Shown here one piece after another: positions 32,827 through 41,968 of a stretch of 44,441 nt of DNA; within the stretch, counting starts at the first letter, position 1, and every line of letters begins with the position of its first letter. The stretch comes from an uncultured Caulobacterales bacterium. Lineage in GTDB: Bacteria; Pseudomonadota; Alphaproteobacteria; Caulobacterales; Caulobacteraceae. The stretch lies in NCBI GenBank assembly GCA_903884425.1, contig CAISEP010000009.1, forward strand, positions 1-44,441, read 5' to 3'. Position numbers and translations under genes: made by a program. The notes under the pieces were generated by a model, which was not told where the DNA came from, did not search any database, and was given only the letters and a program-made list of their open reading frames with translations.

Positions 32827-34110
32827 ATGATCGCGCCGAACATCCCCCAGGACATCGCCAACACCATCGTCGATCCCAAGGCCTATGCCGACGGCAAGCG
32901 GGTGGATGACGCCTTCACCACCCTGCGCCGGGACCTGCCCCTGGCGGTGGCCCAGCCGGAGGGCTTCGACCCCTTCTGGGTTGTGACCAAGCACGCCGAC
33001 ATCCAGGAGGTGGAGCGGCAGAACGATCTGTTCCACAACGGGGACACCTTCACCACCCTGACCAACAGGGAAGGGGCCGCGGCGGTGATGAAGCTGACCG
33101 GCGGCAGCCCGCATCTGGTGCGCTCCCTGGTGCAGATGGACAATCCCGACCACTTCGCCTACCGCCGCCTGACCCAGGCCTGGTTCCTGCCGCAGAACCT
33201 GCGCAAGCTGGAGGCCCGCATCCGCGAGATCGCCCGGGGCTTCGTCGACCGCATGGCCAGCTATGGCGACCGCTGCGACTTCGCCCGGGACGTGGCCTTC
33301 CTCTATCCCCTGCACGTGATCATGGAAGTCATCGGCGTGCCCGAGGCGGACGAGCCCCTGATGCTGAAGCTGACCCAGGAGCTGTTCGGCGCCGCTGATC
33401 CGGAGATGAACCGCTCCGGCGAGCATGTCACCGACGCGGACAAGGGCGTGGCCAATGTCCAGCAGACCGTGGCCGAGCTGATGATGTACTTCACCGAGAT
33501 GAGCGAGAACCGCCGCCGCGTGCCGAAGGAGGACCTGGCCACGGTGCTGGCCAATGCCACCATCGACGGCCAGCCGCTCGGCCATTTCGAGGCCCTGTCC
33601 TACTACATCATCGCCGCCACCGCCGGGCACGACACCACCTCCAACACCACCGCCGGGGCCCTGTGGGCCATGCTCGACCACCCCGACCAGCTGGCCAAGG
33701 TGAAGGCCAATCCGGCCCTGATCCCGGGCCTGGTGGAGGAGAGCATCCGCTGGGTCACCCCGGTGAAGCACTTCATGCGCAGCGCCACCGCCGACACCGA
33801 ACTGGCGGGCAGGAAGATCGCCAAGGGGGACTGGATGATGCTGGCCTATCCCTCCGGCAACCGGGACGAGGAGGTGTTCAAGGACCCGTTCCGCTTCGAC
33901 GTGGAACGCACCCCCAACAAGCACGTGGCCTTCGGCTACGGCGCGCATGTGTGCCTGGGCCAGCACCTGGGCCGGATGGAGATGCGGATTCTTTGGGAAG
34001 AACTGCTGCCCCGACTGGACAGCATCGCCATGGACGGCGAACCTAAGAACTCCGAAGCCAACTTCGTCTGCGGCCCCAAGGCCCTGCCGGTCCGCTTCAG
34101 GATGCACTGA
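32827..34110 (+). CDS. Cytochrome P450 monooxygenase
   Basis: A 427-residue bacterial class P450. The I-helix motif AGHDTT is at about residues 267-272, ExxR at 305-308 (EESIR), and the heme loop FGYGAHVCLGQHLGRMEM with proximal Cys376. It needs electrons from a small redox protein; rubredoxin is encoded in the divergent operon. The overall sequence, with the early PEGFDPFWVVTKHADIQEVE, resembles alphaproteobacterial P450s that act on steroids, terpenes or fatty acids (CYP125/142-like side). The ribosome-binding site GGAGACGGACCC is the same as at the cyclophilin gene. It probably starts the pathway by hydroxylating an unactivated carbon. Confidence 0.95.
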   Translation: MIAPNIPQDIANTIVDPKAYADGKRVDDAFTTLRRDLPLAVAQPEGFDPFWVVTKHADIQEVERQNDLFHNGDTFTTLTNREGAAAVMKLTGGSPHLVRSLVQMDNPDHFAYRRLTQAWFLPQNLRKLEARIREIARGFVDRMASYGDRCDFARDVAFLYPLHVIMEVIGVPEADEPLMLKLTQELFGAADPEMNRSGEHVTDADKGVANVQQTVAELMMYFTEMSENRRRVPKEDLATVLANATIDGQPLGHFEALSYYIIAATAGHDTTSNTTAGALWAMLDHPDQLAKVKANPALIPGLVEESIRWVTPVKHFMRSATADTELAGRKIAKGDWMMLAYPSGNRDEEVFKDPFRFDVERTPNKHVAFGYGAHVCLGQHLGRMEMRILWEELLPRLDSIAMDGEPKNSEANFVCGPKALPVRFRMH

Positions 34111-34196
34111 CGCCGCGCAAGCGGCACGATCCCGCGCCCGCGCGTCAAGTCCCGCAGCCAGACGGGACGGCGCGGGATGTCGGCATGGGAGGACGA

Positions 34197-35291
34197 ATGG
34201 ACAGACGCCTGCTTGCGCCCGATCCCACGACGATCGACGCCGACTGGATGACCGTGGCCCTGCGCCGCGCCGGCCTGCTGGGGGAGGGCGGCCGCGTGTC
34301 CGGCGTGGCGGCGAAGGGCGTGGGCAATGGCCTGGTGGGCGACAGCTTCCGCTTCACCCTGACCTATGAGGGCGAGGCAACGGGAGCTCCGGCCAGCGTG
34401 GTGGGCAAGTTCCCGGCCCGGGACCCGGCCAGCCGCAAGTCCGGCACCGACCACATGCTCTATATCCGGGAGGTGTCCTTCTACCGGGAGCTGGCCAAGA
34501 CCGTGGCGATCCACGTCCCCCGCCCCCTGGTGGCGGAGATCGATCCGGCCACGGACGACTTCACCCTGATCTTCGAGGACCTGGGCCCTGCCCGGCAGGG
34601 GGACCAGCTGACCGGCTGCTCGCTTGAGGATGCCCGCACCGCCATGGGGCAGGCCGCCGCCCTGCACGCGCCTCGCTGGGGGGATGCGTCCATGCTGGAG
34701 ATCGACTGGCTGGCCATCCGGCCGCAGCAGCTGTCGGGCATGGTCACCGAGCAGCTGCCCGCCATCATCGGCCTGTTCGCCGACCGGTATGACGGGATGC
34801 TGGAGCCGGAATTCATGGACCTGGTCCGGCGCCTGCCCGCCACCCTGACCGCCCAGCGGCAGGGCACCGCCCCCGCGCCCCTGACGGTGCAGCATGCGGA
34901 CTTCCGCCTCGACAATGTGATGTTCGACGTGCAGGGCGGCCGCCACCCCATGGCCACCCTGGACTGGCAGACGGTGACCGTGGGACCGGGGGCGACGGAC
35001 GTGGCCTATTTCCTGTCCGCGGGGATCGACCCGCAGCTGCGCCGGGACCACGAGCGGGACCTGGTGAGCCTCTATCATTCGGAACTGGTCCGGCGGGGCG
35101 TCACCGGCTATGACCGGGAGACCTGCTGGACCGATTATCGCCGCTTTGCCACCCACGGGGTGCTGATGGGCGTCTTCTCCGCCCTGTCGGTGGAGCGGAC
35201 GGAGCGCGGCGACGCCCTGTTCCTGAAGATGACCCGCGGTGCCTGCGAACAGGCGCTGGACCTCGACACCTTTTCGTTCTGGGGCACCTGA
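34197..35291 (+). CDS. APH-fold small-molecule kinase, ecdysteroid-kinase-like
   Basis: 364 residues from the ATG at 34197; GGGAGG six bases upstream decides this start against the ATG at 34185. It has the kinase catalytic loop HADFRLDN (His233, Asp235, Asn240) and metal-binding Asp256 in LDWQTVTVGP. A Lys for ATP binding lies in VVGKFPARDP. The form HADFRLDNVMF with DWQ and ATDVAYFLSAGI points to the ecdysteroid 22-kinase-like/CHK branch, which phosphorylates hydroxyls on steroids and similar compounds. It lies directly after the P450 (86-base gap), so it may phosphorylate the hydroxyl that the P450 makes. It is not expected to give antibiotic resistance. Confidence 0.85.
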   Translation: MDRRLLAPDPTTIDADWMTVALRRAGLLGEGGRVSGVAAKGVGNGLVGDSFRFTLTYEGEATGAPASVVGKFPARDPASRKSGTDHMLYIREVSFYRELAKTVAIHVPRPLVAEIDPATDDFTLIFEDLGPARQGDQLTGCSLEDARTAMGQAAALHAPRWGDASMLEIDWLAIRPQQLSGMVTEQLPAIIGLFADRYDGMLEPEFMDLVRRLPATLTAQRQGTAPAPLTVQHADFRLDNVMFDVQGGRHPMATLDWQTVTVGPGATDVAYFLSAGIDPQLRRDHERDLVSLYHSELVRRGVTGYDRETCWTDYRRFATHGVLMGVFSALSVERTERGDALFLKMTRGACEQALDLDTFSFWGT

Positions 35292-35370
35292 CCGCCCCCT
35301 GTTCCTGCAACCCCTTGCCTGACCTGACGTAAGCCCGGTTAGCTGCCGCCAAACCCGAGGAGACCCTCCC

Positions 35371-36543
35371 ATGCATGAAGCCTACATCGTCGCCGCCACC
35401 CGCACCGCCGGAGGCCGCAAGGGCGGCCGCGCCAGCGGCTGGCACCCCGCCGACCTCGCCGGCGAGATCCTGAACAGCCTCGTCGACCGCACCGGCGCCG
35501 ACCCCGCCCTGATCGAGGACGTGATCATGGGCTGCGTGGGCCAGGGGGGCGAGCAGTCCACCAACATCGCCCGGGGCGCCGTGCTGGCCTCCAAGCTGCC
35601 GGAAAGCGTGCCCGCCACCTCCGTCGACCGCCAGTGCGGCTCGTCGCAGCAGGCCATCCACTTCGCCGCCGCCACGGTCATGTCCGGCCAGATGGACGTG
35701 GTCATCGCCGCGGGCGTGGAGAGCATGAGCCGCGTGCCCATGGGCAGCCCCACCATTCTGGCCCTCAAGGCCGGTCAGGGCCACCCGATGAGCCCCCGCC
35801 AGCAGGAACGCTATCCCGGCATCCAGTTCAGCCAGTTCATGGGCGCGGAGATGATCGCCAAGAAGTACGGCATGACCCGGGAGCAGCTCGACCAGTTCGG
35901 CTTTGAGAGCCACCAGAATGCCATTGCCGCCACCAAGTCCGGCGCCTTCGACGCCGAGATCACCGGCATCGAGATCACGATGCCCGACGGCTCCAAGGAG
36001 ATCCACAAGATCGACGAGGGCATCCGCTTCGACGTGACCCGCGAGGGCATGGCCAATGTGAAGATCCTGCAGGAGAACGGGGTGATCACCGCCGCCACCT
36101 CCAGCCAGATCTGCGACGGCGCGGCCGGCGTGATGATCGTCAACGAGCGGGGCCTGAAGGCGCTCGGCGTCCAGCCCATCGCCGCCATCCGCCACATGAC
36201 CGTCACCGGCGGCGACCCGGTCGTCATGCTGGAAGAGCCCCTGTTCGGCACGGAAAAGGCCCTGAAGCGTTCGGGCATCAAGATCGAGGACATCGACCTC
36301 TATGAGGTGAACGAGGCCTTCGCCCCCGTCCCGCTGGCCTGGCTCCAGCATGTGGGCGCCGATCCGGCGAAGCTGAACGTCAATGGCGGCGCCATTGCGC
36401 TCGGCCACCCCCTGGGCGGCTCCGGCGCCAAGCTGATGACCACCCTCGTCCACGCCCTGAAGGCCCGCGGCAAGCGCTATGGCCTGCAGACCATGTGCGA
36501 AGGCGGCGGCCTGACCAACGTGACCATCGTGGAAGCGCTCTGA
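35371..36543 (+). CDS. Acetyl-CoA C-acyltransferase (thiolase)
   Basis: A 390-residue enzyme with the thiolase catalytic set: Cys89 in DRQCGSS, His346 in GHPLGGSGA and Cys376 in CEGGGLTN. It cleaves a 3-ketoacyl-CoA with CoA to release acetyl-CoA, or condenses acetyl-CoA in reverse. The substrate-shaping region (GQGGEQSTNIARGAVLA) suggests a fatty-acid, steroid side-chain or similar degradation enzyme rather than a beta-ketothiolase for PHB. The gap before it (79 bases) contains TTGCCT-N17-GTTAGC, a possible promoter, and GAGGAGA as ribosome-binding site. The SDR gene follows 40 bases later. Confidence 0.95.
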   Translation: MHEAYIVAATRTAGGRKGGRASGWHPADLAGEILNSLVDRTGADPALIEDVIMGCVGQGGEQSTNIARGAVLASKLPESVPATSVDRQCGSSQQAIHFAAATVMSGQMDVVIAAGVESMSRVPMGSPTILALKAGQGHPMSPRQQERYPGIQFSQFMGAEMIAKKYGMTREQLDQFGFESHQNAIAATKSGAFDAEITGIEITMPDGSKEIHKIDEGIRFDVTREGMANVKILQENGVITAATSSQICDGAAGVMIVNERGLKALGVQPIAAIRHMTVTGGDPVVMLEEPLFGTEKALKRSGIKIEDIDLYEVNEAFAPVPLAWLQHVGADPAKLNVNGGAIALGHPLGGSGAKLMTTLVHALKARGKRYGLQTMCEGGGLTNVTIVEAL

Positions 36544-36583
36544 GCGTTTCCGGCAACTTCATCAGTACAAGGAACATCACTCC

Positions 36584-37366
<783 letters not shown>

Positions 37367-37388
37367 TCGCCGACAAGGAAGACCTGAC

Positions 37389-38417
37389 ATGACCGAGGCG
37401 TCGCTCCATCCCGCACTGGCAGACCCGCTGGCGGCCCTGGGGCGGCGCCTTTTTCATGGGGCCGGAGAGCTGCACGGCCTGCGCCGCCTGTCCGGCGGGG
37501 CGAGCCAGGAGACCTGGGCCTTTTCCTTCCACACGCCCAAGGGCCTGCGCCCCCTGATCCTGCGGCGAAAGCCCCACGACCGGCAGTCGGAACTGGCCGC
37601 CGGGCTCGAGACCGAGGCCGTGCTGCTGAAGCTCGCCGCGGAGATGGGGGCCCGGGTGCCGCCGGTGTTCTACGTGCTGACGCCGGAGGACGGCTGCGGC
37701 ACCGGCTTCATCATGGACCGGCTGGAGGGGGAGACCATCCCCCGCAAGATCCTGCGGGACGCCGAATTCGCCCAGGCCCGCCAGGTGCTGGCCCGGGACT
37801 GCGGCGAGGCCCTGTCCCTGATCCACCGAATCGACACGGCCCGCCTGCCCAGGACCCTGCGCGCCGCCCCCGGCAGCGTCCGGCTGGCGGAGCTTGAGCG
37901 CACCTATGCCACCATCAACCGGCCGAACCCGGTGTTTGCGCTGGCCCTGCGCTGGCTGGCGGCGAACCGGCCGCCGGACCCGGCGCATCTGGCCCTGGTC
38001 CACGGGGATTTCCGGCACGGCAACCTGATGATCGGCCCCGACGGCCTGGTGGGCGTGCTGGACTGGGAGCTGGCCCATCTGGGCGACCCGATGGAGGACC
38101 TGGGCTGGATCTGCGTCCCCTCCTGGCGCTTCGGCGGGATCGACAAGCCCGTGGGCGGCTTCGGCGAGCGCCGCCAGCTGTTCGCCGCCTACGAGGCGGC
38201 GGGGGGCGCGCCGGTGGACCCGTTCCGCGTCCGCTTCTGGGAGGTGTTCGGCGCCCTGCAATGGGGGCTGATGTGCGCCGGCATGGCGGAGGTCTACCGC
38301 TCCGGCACCGACGGCTCGGTGGAGCGAGCCATGATCGCCCGCCGCGCCTCGGAGGTGGAGATCGACCTCCTCGACTATATCGCCCCCCTGGTGCACGAGG
38401 CTGACGATGCAGGATGA
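37389..38417 (+). CDS. APH-fold phosphotransferase (acyl-CoA-kinase-like)
   Basis: A 342-residue protein with the Brenner loop HGDFRHGN (His205, Asp207, Asn212) and Asp225 in VLDWELAHLGDPMEDLGW. RLSGGASQETWAF near residue 37 is the ATP-binding glycine loop, and LRRKPHD holds a likely ATP-binding Lys. The family groups with the N-terminal kinase domain of ACAD10/11 and LvaA-type 4-hydroxyacyl-CoA kinases. AAGGAAG precedes the ATG. The DUF6285 gene overlaps its 3' end by 11 bases, so the two are translated together. In related genomes this pair often stands beside an acyl-CoA dehydrogenase. Confidence 0.88.
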   Translation: MTEASLHPALADPLAALGRRLFHGAGELHGLRRLSGGASQETWAFSFHTPKGLRPLILRRKPHDRQSELAAGLETEAVLLKLAAEMGARVPPVFYVLTPEDGCGTGFIMDRLEGETIPRKILRDAEFAQARQVLARDCGEALSLIHRIDTARLPRTLRAAPGSVRLAELERTYATINRPNPVFALALRWLAANRPPDPAHLALVHGDFRHGNLMIGPDGLVGVLDWELAHLGDPMEDLGWICVPSWRFGGIDKPVGGFGERRQLFAAYEAAGGAPVDPFRVRFWEVFGALQWGLMCAGMAEVYRSGTDGSVERAMIARRASEVEIDLLDYIAPLVHEADDAG

Positions 38418-38784
38418 CCCCCGCGCCGCGGAGATTCTCCCGGCCATTGCGACCTTCCTGCGGGAGACGGTGACCACCGACCACTCCGCCCACACCCTGT
38501 TCCAGGCGAGGGTGGCGGCCAATGCCTGCGACCTGGCGGCCCGGGAGGCGCAGCTGGCCCCGGCCTCGGACGCGGCGGAGCTGGAACGGCTGGAGGCCCT
38601 GCTGGGCCGCTCAGGCACCCTGGCCGAGCTGAACGCGGAGCTGGCAGCGCGGATCGCCGACGGGTCCCTGACGCTTGAGACCCCGGAGCTGAAGGCTCAC
38701 CTCTGGGCCACCAGCATGGCCAAGCTCGCCGTCGACCAGCCGAGCTATGCCAGCTACCGCCGGGCGTTGAAGCGGCTGGGGTGA
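38407..38784 (+). CDS. DUF6285 family protein
   Basis: A 125-residue helical protein. It opens with RAAEILPAIATFLRETV and continues with HTLFQARVAANACDLAARE, the conserved core of DUF6285, then ELNAELAARIADGSLTL and LAVDQPSYASYRRAL. It overlaps the upstream APH-fold kinase by 11 bases, so it is probably a partner or subunit of that kinase. The function is unknown. Repeat A copies 10-12 start 2 bases after its stop codon. Confidence 0.87.
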   Translation: MQDDPRAAEILPAIATFLRETVTTDHSAHTLFQARVAANACDLAAREAQLAPASDAAELERLEALLGRSGTLAELNAELAARIADGSLTLETPELKAHLWATSMAKLAVDQPSYASYRRALKRLG

Positions 38785-38786
38785 GT

Positions 38787-39153
38787 GCGTGGTTCGAGAC
38801 GCCCCGTTCCGGGGCTCCTCACCATGACGCAGGTTATTAGGCTTCACAAACGCGCGTCATCCTGAGGAGGGCGAAGCCCGTGGTTCGAGACGCCCCGTTC
38901 CGGGGCTCCTCACCATGACGAAGGTTTGGGTTTTCGAGCCCACACCCCCTTCCGCGAGTGGAACAAACGCGCGTCATCCTGAGGAGGGCGAAGCCCGTCT
39001 CGAAGGACGCTGTTCCGGTGGTGCGTGGTTCGAGACGCCCTTTCAGGGCTCCTCACCATGACGAAGGTTTGGGTTTTCGAGCCCACACCCCCTTCCGCGA
39101 GTGGAACAAACGCGCGTCATCCTGAGGAGGGCGAAGCCCGTCTCGAAGGACGC
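38787..39153. repeat. Bipartite hairpin repeat A, copies 10-12 in a chain
   Basis: Copy 10 (38787-38880) has lost the last bases of its right arm. It joins directly to copy 11 (38881-39010), whose left arm lacks its first three bases. Copy 12 is 39023-39153. The 108 bases 38903-39010 and 39046-39153 are identical, so copies 11 and 12 are recently duplicated, differing only in the left-arm tip (CCCC-GTTCC-GGGG versus GCCC-TTTCA-GGGC). The chain separates the convergent DUF6285 and MFS genes. Confidence 0.92.
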
Positions 39154-39155
39154 AC

Positions 39156-40466
39156 TCACCCCCCCAGCTGCGCCGCCAGCCGGTCGTCGCGGGCGATGGA
39201 CCAGGCCCCGGCCATCAGCGCCACCAGGGTCAGGATGTAGAACGGCACCAGCGCCAGCAGGCCGTACTGCAGCGCCCCCGTCCCCAGGGTCGGTTTGAAG
39301 TGGTCCGCCACCAGGCCCACATAGACCGGCCCGCCCCCCAGGCCGATGATGTTGAGGATGAACAGCAGGATGGCCGAGGTCACGCCCCGCTGGGCCGGGG
39401 GGACGGCATTCTGCACCACGGCGATGGCGGCGGGCAGATAGGCATTGCCGAAGGCCAGCGGGACCACCAGGCACAGCATGGCCACCGGCCAGGTGGGCGC
39501 GAACAGGAAGGCGATGAAGCACGGCAGGGCCGTCAGCGTCATGGCCGCCGGCACCAGGGCATAGGCGGTGCGGAAGCGCTTGCCCAGCAGGTCCACCAGC
39601 CAGCCCGAGGCAAAGGTGCCCAAGCCCCCCGCCACGCCGCTGACCGCCGCGTAATAGACCGAGATCTCCGTCAGGCTCATGGACTTGTTGCTGATCAGAT
39701 AGGCCGGGGCATTGTTCAGGGTGGCATAGCCGACAAAGGCCGACAGGGCCGAGCTCAGCCCGGTGATCATCAGGGTCCGGTTGCGCACCACGCTGAGGAG
39801 GGTGGTCCAAAGGGAGGCCGCCGCAGCATGGTCGGTCTCCCCCTCGGCCAGCACGTCCAGCCGCCCGCGCTTCGGCTCCCGGATCACCAGCAAGACCAGA
39901 AGGCCCAGCACCACGCCCGGGGCCCCCACGGCGAAGAAGGCCATGCGCCAGCCGTACAGCGCCGCCACCCGCGCGCCGAGCAGGGCCCCCAGCCCCGTGC
40001 CGAAGGGCACGCCGAGGGAATAGAGGGCCATGGCCAGTCCCCGCTGCCGCGGCGGGAAATAGTCGGAGATCAGGGAATAGCTGGGGGGCGATCCCCCCGC
40101 CTCCCCCACCCCGACGCCGATGCGGGCCAGCGCCAGGCTGGTGAAGCTGGTGGCCAGGCCGCAGACCATGGAGAACAGGCTCCACACCGTGCAGGCCGCG
40201 GCGATGATCCGCACCCGGTGGGTCCGGTCCGCCAGCCAGGCCAGGGGAATGCCGAAGGCGGTATAGAAGACGGCGAAGGTCAGCCCCGTCAGCATCCCCA
40301 CCTCCGTATAGCTGAGGTGCAGCTCCTTGCGGATCGGCTCCGACAGGATGGCCAGCAGCTGGCGGTCGAGGAAGTTGAAGGTGTAGACCGCCGACAGCAG
40401 GATCACGACCGCATAGCTGTAAAGTCCCGCCCGCGCGGTCCCGCTGACCGGTGTCGTCTCGTTCAT
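39156..40466 (-). CDS. MFS transporter, spinster-like
   Basis: 436 residues from the ATG at 40466, with GGGGGA 8 bases upstream. Twelve membrane segments; NFLDRQLLAILSEPIRKELH after segment 1, PLAWLADRTHRVRII in the loop between segments 2 and 3, and SDYFPPRQRGLAMALYSLG are typical of the Spinster/hexuronate-related MFS group common in alphaproteobacteria that degrade aromatic, terpenoid or steroid compounds. It is read away from the third kinase gene (186-base gap) and probably imports the pathway's substrate. The much longer open frame upstream is antisense to the kinase. Confidence 0.92.
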   Translation of the reverse strand: MNETTPVSGTARAGLYSYAVVILLSAVYTFNFLDRQLLAILSEPIRKELHLSYTEVGMLTGLTFAVFYTAFGIPLAWLADRTHRVRIIAAACTVWSLFSMVCGLATSFTSLALARIGVGVGEAGGSPPSYSLISDYFPPRQRGLAMALYSLGVPFGTGLGALLGARVAALYGWRMAFFAVGAPGVVLGLLVLLVIREPKRGRLDVLAEGETDHAAAASLWTTLLSVVRNRTLMITGLSSALSAFVGYATLNNAPAYLISNKSMSLTEISVYYAAVSGVAGGLGTFASGWLVDLLGKRFRTAYALVPAAMTLTALPCFIAFLFAPTWPVAMLCLVVPLAFGNAYLPAAIAVVQNAVPPAQRGVTSAILLFILNIIGLGGGPVYVGLVADHFKPTLGTGALQYGLLALVPFYILTLVALMAGAWSIARDDRLAAQLGG

Positions 40467-40652
40467 GGCATGTCCCCCGATCCCGGTGTGTCCCCGGGAT
40501 TTCGGTGGAAGGTTTGCATCATTGACCGCCGATGGCCAGAGGTCGCGCCGCGGAAGTGCGCTTCCCCTCCGGAAGGCTTGGCGCCGCGCGCGGGACGCCT
40601 CTAAGGTGCGTCCCAAAGCGACCTCGCCAAAGACCGCACCAGGGAAGACGCC

Positions 40653-41732
40653 ATGACCACCACCCCTCCCGTCTCCGCTCAGGACCAGTTCTCCGGCACC
40701 AAGCCCGTGGAGGAGCGTCACCGCATCGACGAGGTGGCGCTGGCCCGCTGGCTGGAGGCGAATGTGGAGGGCTATGAGGGCCCGCTGGAGGTGCGCCAGT
40801 TCAAGGGCGGCCAGTCCAACCCCACCTACCAGCTGGTGACGCCCAGGCATTCCTACGTCCTGCGCCGCAAGCCGCCGGGCAAGCTGCTGCCCTCCGCCCA
40901 CGCGGTGGACCGGGAGTTCCGGGTGATCTCGGCCCTCAACAAGGTGAACTATCCCGTCGCCAAGGCCTATGCGCTGTGCACCGACGACAGCGTCATCGGC
41001 ACCATGTTCTACGTGATGGACAATGTGGAGGGGCGCATCCTGTGGGACCTCGCCCTGCCCGGCTGCACGCCGCAGCAGCGGACGGACATCTACAACGCCA
41101 AGGTGACCACCCTCGCGGCCCTGCACAATGTGGACTACAAGGCCGTGGGGCTGGAGGATTTCGGCAAGCCCGGCAACTACTTCTCCCGCCAGATCGACCG
41201 CTGGTCCAAGCAGTACCGGGCCTCGGAGACCGAGACCATCCCGGCCATGGACCGGCTGATGGAATGGCTGCCCCGGACCGTGCCGGAGGATGACCTCACC
41301 ACCATCGTCCACGGGGACTACCGCCTCGACAACATGATCCTGCACCCCACCGAAAGCCGGGTGATCGCGGTGCTGGACTGGGAGCTGTCGACGCTGGGCA
41401 ACCCGCTGGCGGACTTCACCTATTTCATGATGCAGTGGGTGATGCCGGGGACGGAGCGGTCGGGTCTGGCCGATCTCGACCTGAAGGCGCTGGGCATTCC
41501 CTCCCTGGAGGACATGGTGGCCCTCTACTGCCGGGAGACGGGGCGCACGGGCCTGCCCACGGCGGACTGGTACTTCGCCTACAACCTGTTCCGGCTGGGG
41601 GCCATCTGCCAGGGCATTGTCGGCCGCGTCCGCGACGGCACCGCCAACAGCCCCCAGGCCACCGCCATGGCCGCCCGGGTCGCGCCGCTGGGGGAGAACG
41701 CGTGGAAGTTCGCGGTGAAGGCGGGGGCGTGA
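40653..41732 (+). CDS. APH-fold phosphotransferase, ACAD10/11 kinase-domain type
   Basis: A 359-residue protein. The glycine-rich loop QFKGGQSNPTYQLV and the ATP-site Lys of YVLRRKPPGKLLPSAHAVD are near the N-terminus. The catalytic loop HGDYRLDN is at residues 220-227 (His220, Asp222, Asn227) and the metal ligand is Asp242 in VLDWELSTLGNPLADFTYF. This is very close in wording to the kinase domain of human ACAD10/11, which phosphorylates 4-hydroxyacyl-CoAs before the dehydrogenase removes the phosphate. Here the kinase is a free protein, as in bacterial LvaA. It is divergent from the MFS gene. CCAGGGAAGACGCC is the ribosome-binding site. Confidence 0.92.
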   Translation: MTTTPPVSAQDQFSGTKPVEERHRIDEVALARWLEANVEGYEGPLEVRQFKGGQSNPTYQLVTPRHSYVLRRKPPGKLLPSAHAVDREFRVISALNKVNYPVAKAYALCTDDSVIGTMFYVMDNVEGRILWDLALPGCTPQQRTDIYNAKVTTLAALHNVDYKAVGLEDFGKPGNYFSRQIDRWSKQYRASETETIPAMDRLMEWLPRTVPEDDLTTIVHGDYRLDNMILHPTESRVIAVLDWELSTLGNPLADFTYFMMQWVMPGTERSGLADLDLKALGIPSLEDMVALYCRETGRTGLPTADWYFAYNLFRLGAICQGIVGRVRDGTANSPQATAMAARVAPLGENAWKFAVKAGA

Positions 41733-41735
41733 TCT

Positions 41736-41953
41736 GCGTGGTTCGAGACGCGCGTTCCGCGCTCCTCACCATGACGAAGCCTATTGAAATTCCCCGACCT
41801 TCGTCATCCTGAGGAGGGCCGCGGGCCCATCTCGAAGGACGAACGCTGCGTGGTTCGAGACGCGCGTTCCGCGCTCCTCACCATGACGAAGCCTATTGAT
41901 ATTCCCCGACCTTCGTCATCCTGAGGAGGGCCGAAGGCCCGTCTCGAAGGACG
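41736..41953. repeat. Bipartite hairpin repeat A, copies 13 and 14, tandem duplication
   Basis: Copies 41736-41841 and 41848-41953 are offset by 112 bases. They have identical GGTT/ACCA left arms (tip CGCG-TTC-CGCG) and spacers differing by one base (GAAATT versus GATATT). The right-arm tips differ: GGCCGCGGGCCC versus GGCCGAAGGCCC. A recent tandem duplication is clear. They lie between the convergent kinase and phosphatase genes. Confidence 0.92.
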
Positions 41954-41968
41954 AACCACGCACACTCC

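Noticed and set aside
32701-34107. A 468-codon open frame antisense to the P450
   Set aside because: The P450 frame has all family motifs; the antisense frame has none.
38787-39153. CRISPR array
   Set aside because: The repeats are palindromic, uneven in spacing and present as single copies elsewhere; there are no unique regular spacers and no cas genes.
39156-41345. A 729-codon frame fusing extra sequence to the MFS transporter
   Set aside because: The N-terminal 293 codons are antisense to the third kinase gene, and a ribosome-binding site marks the ATG at 40466.
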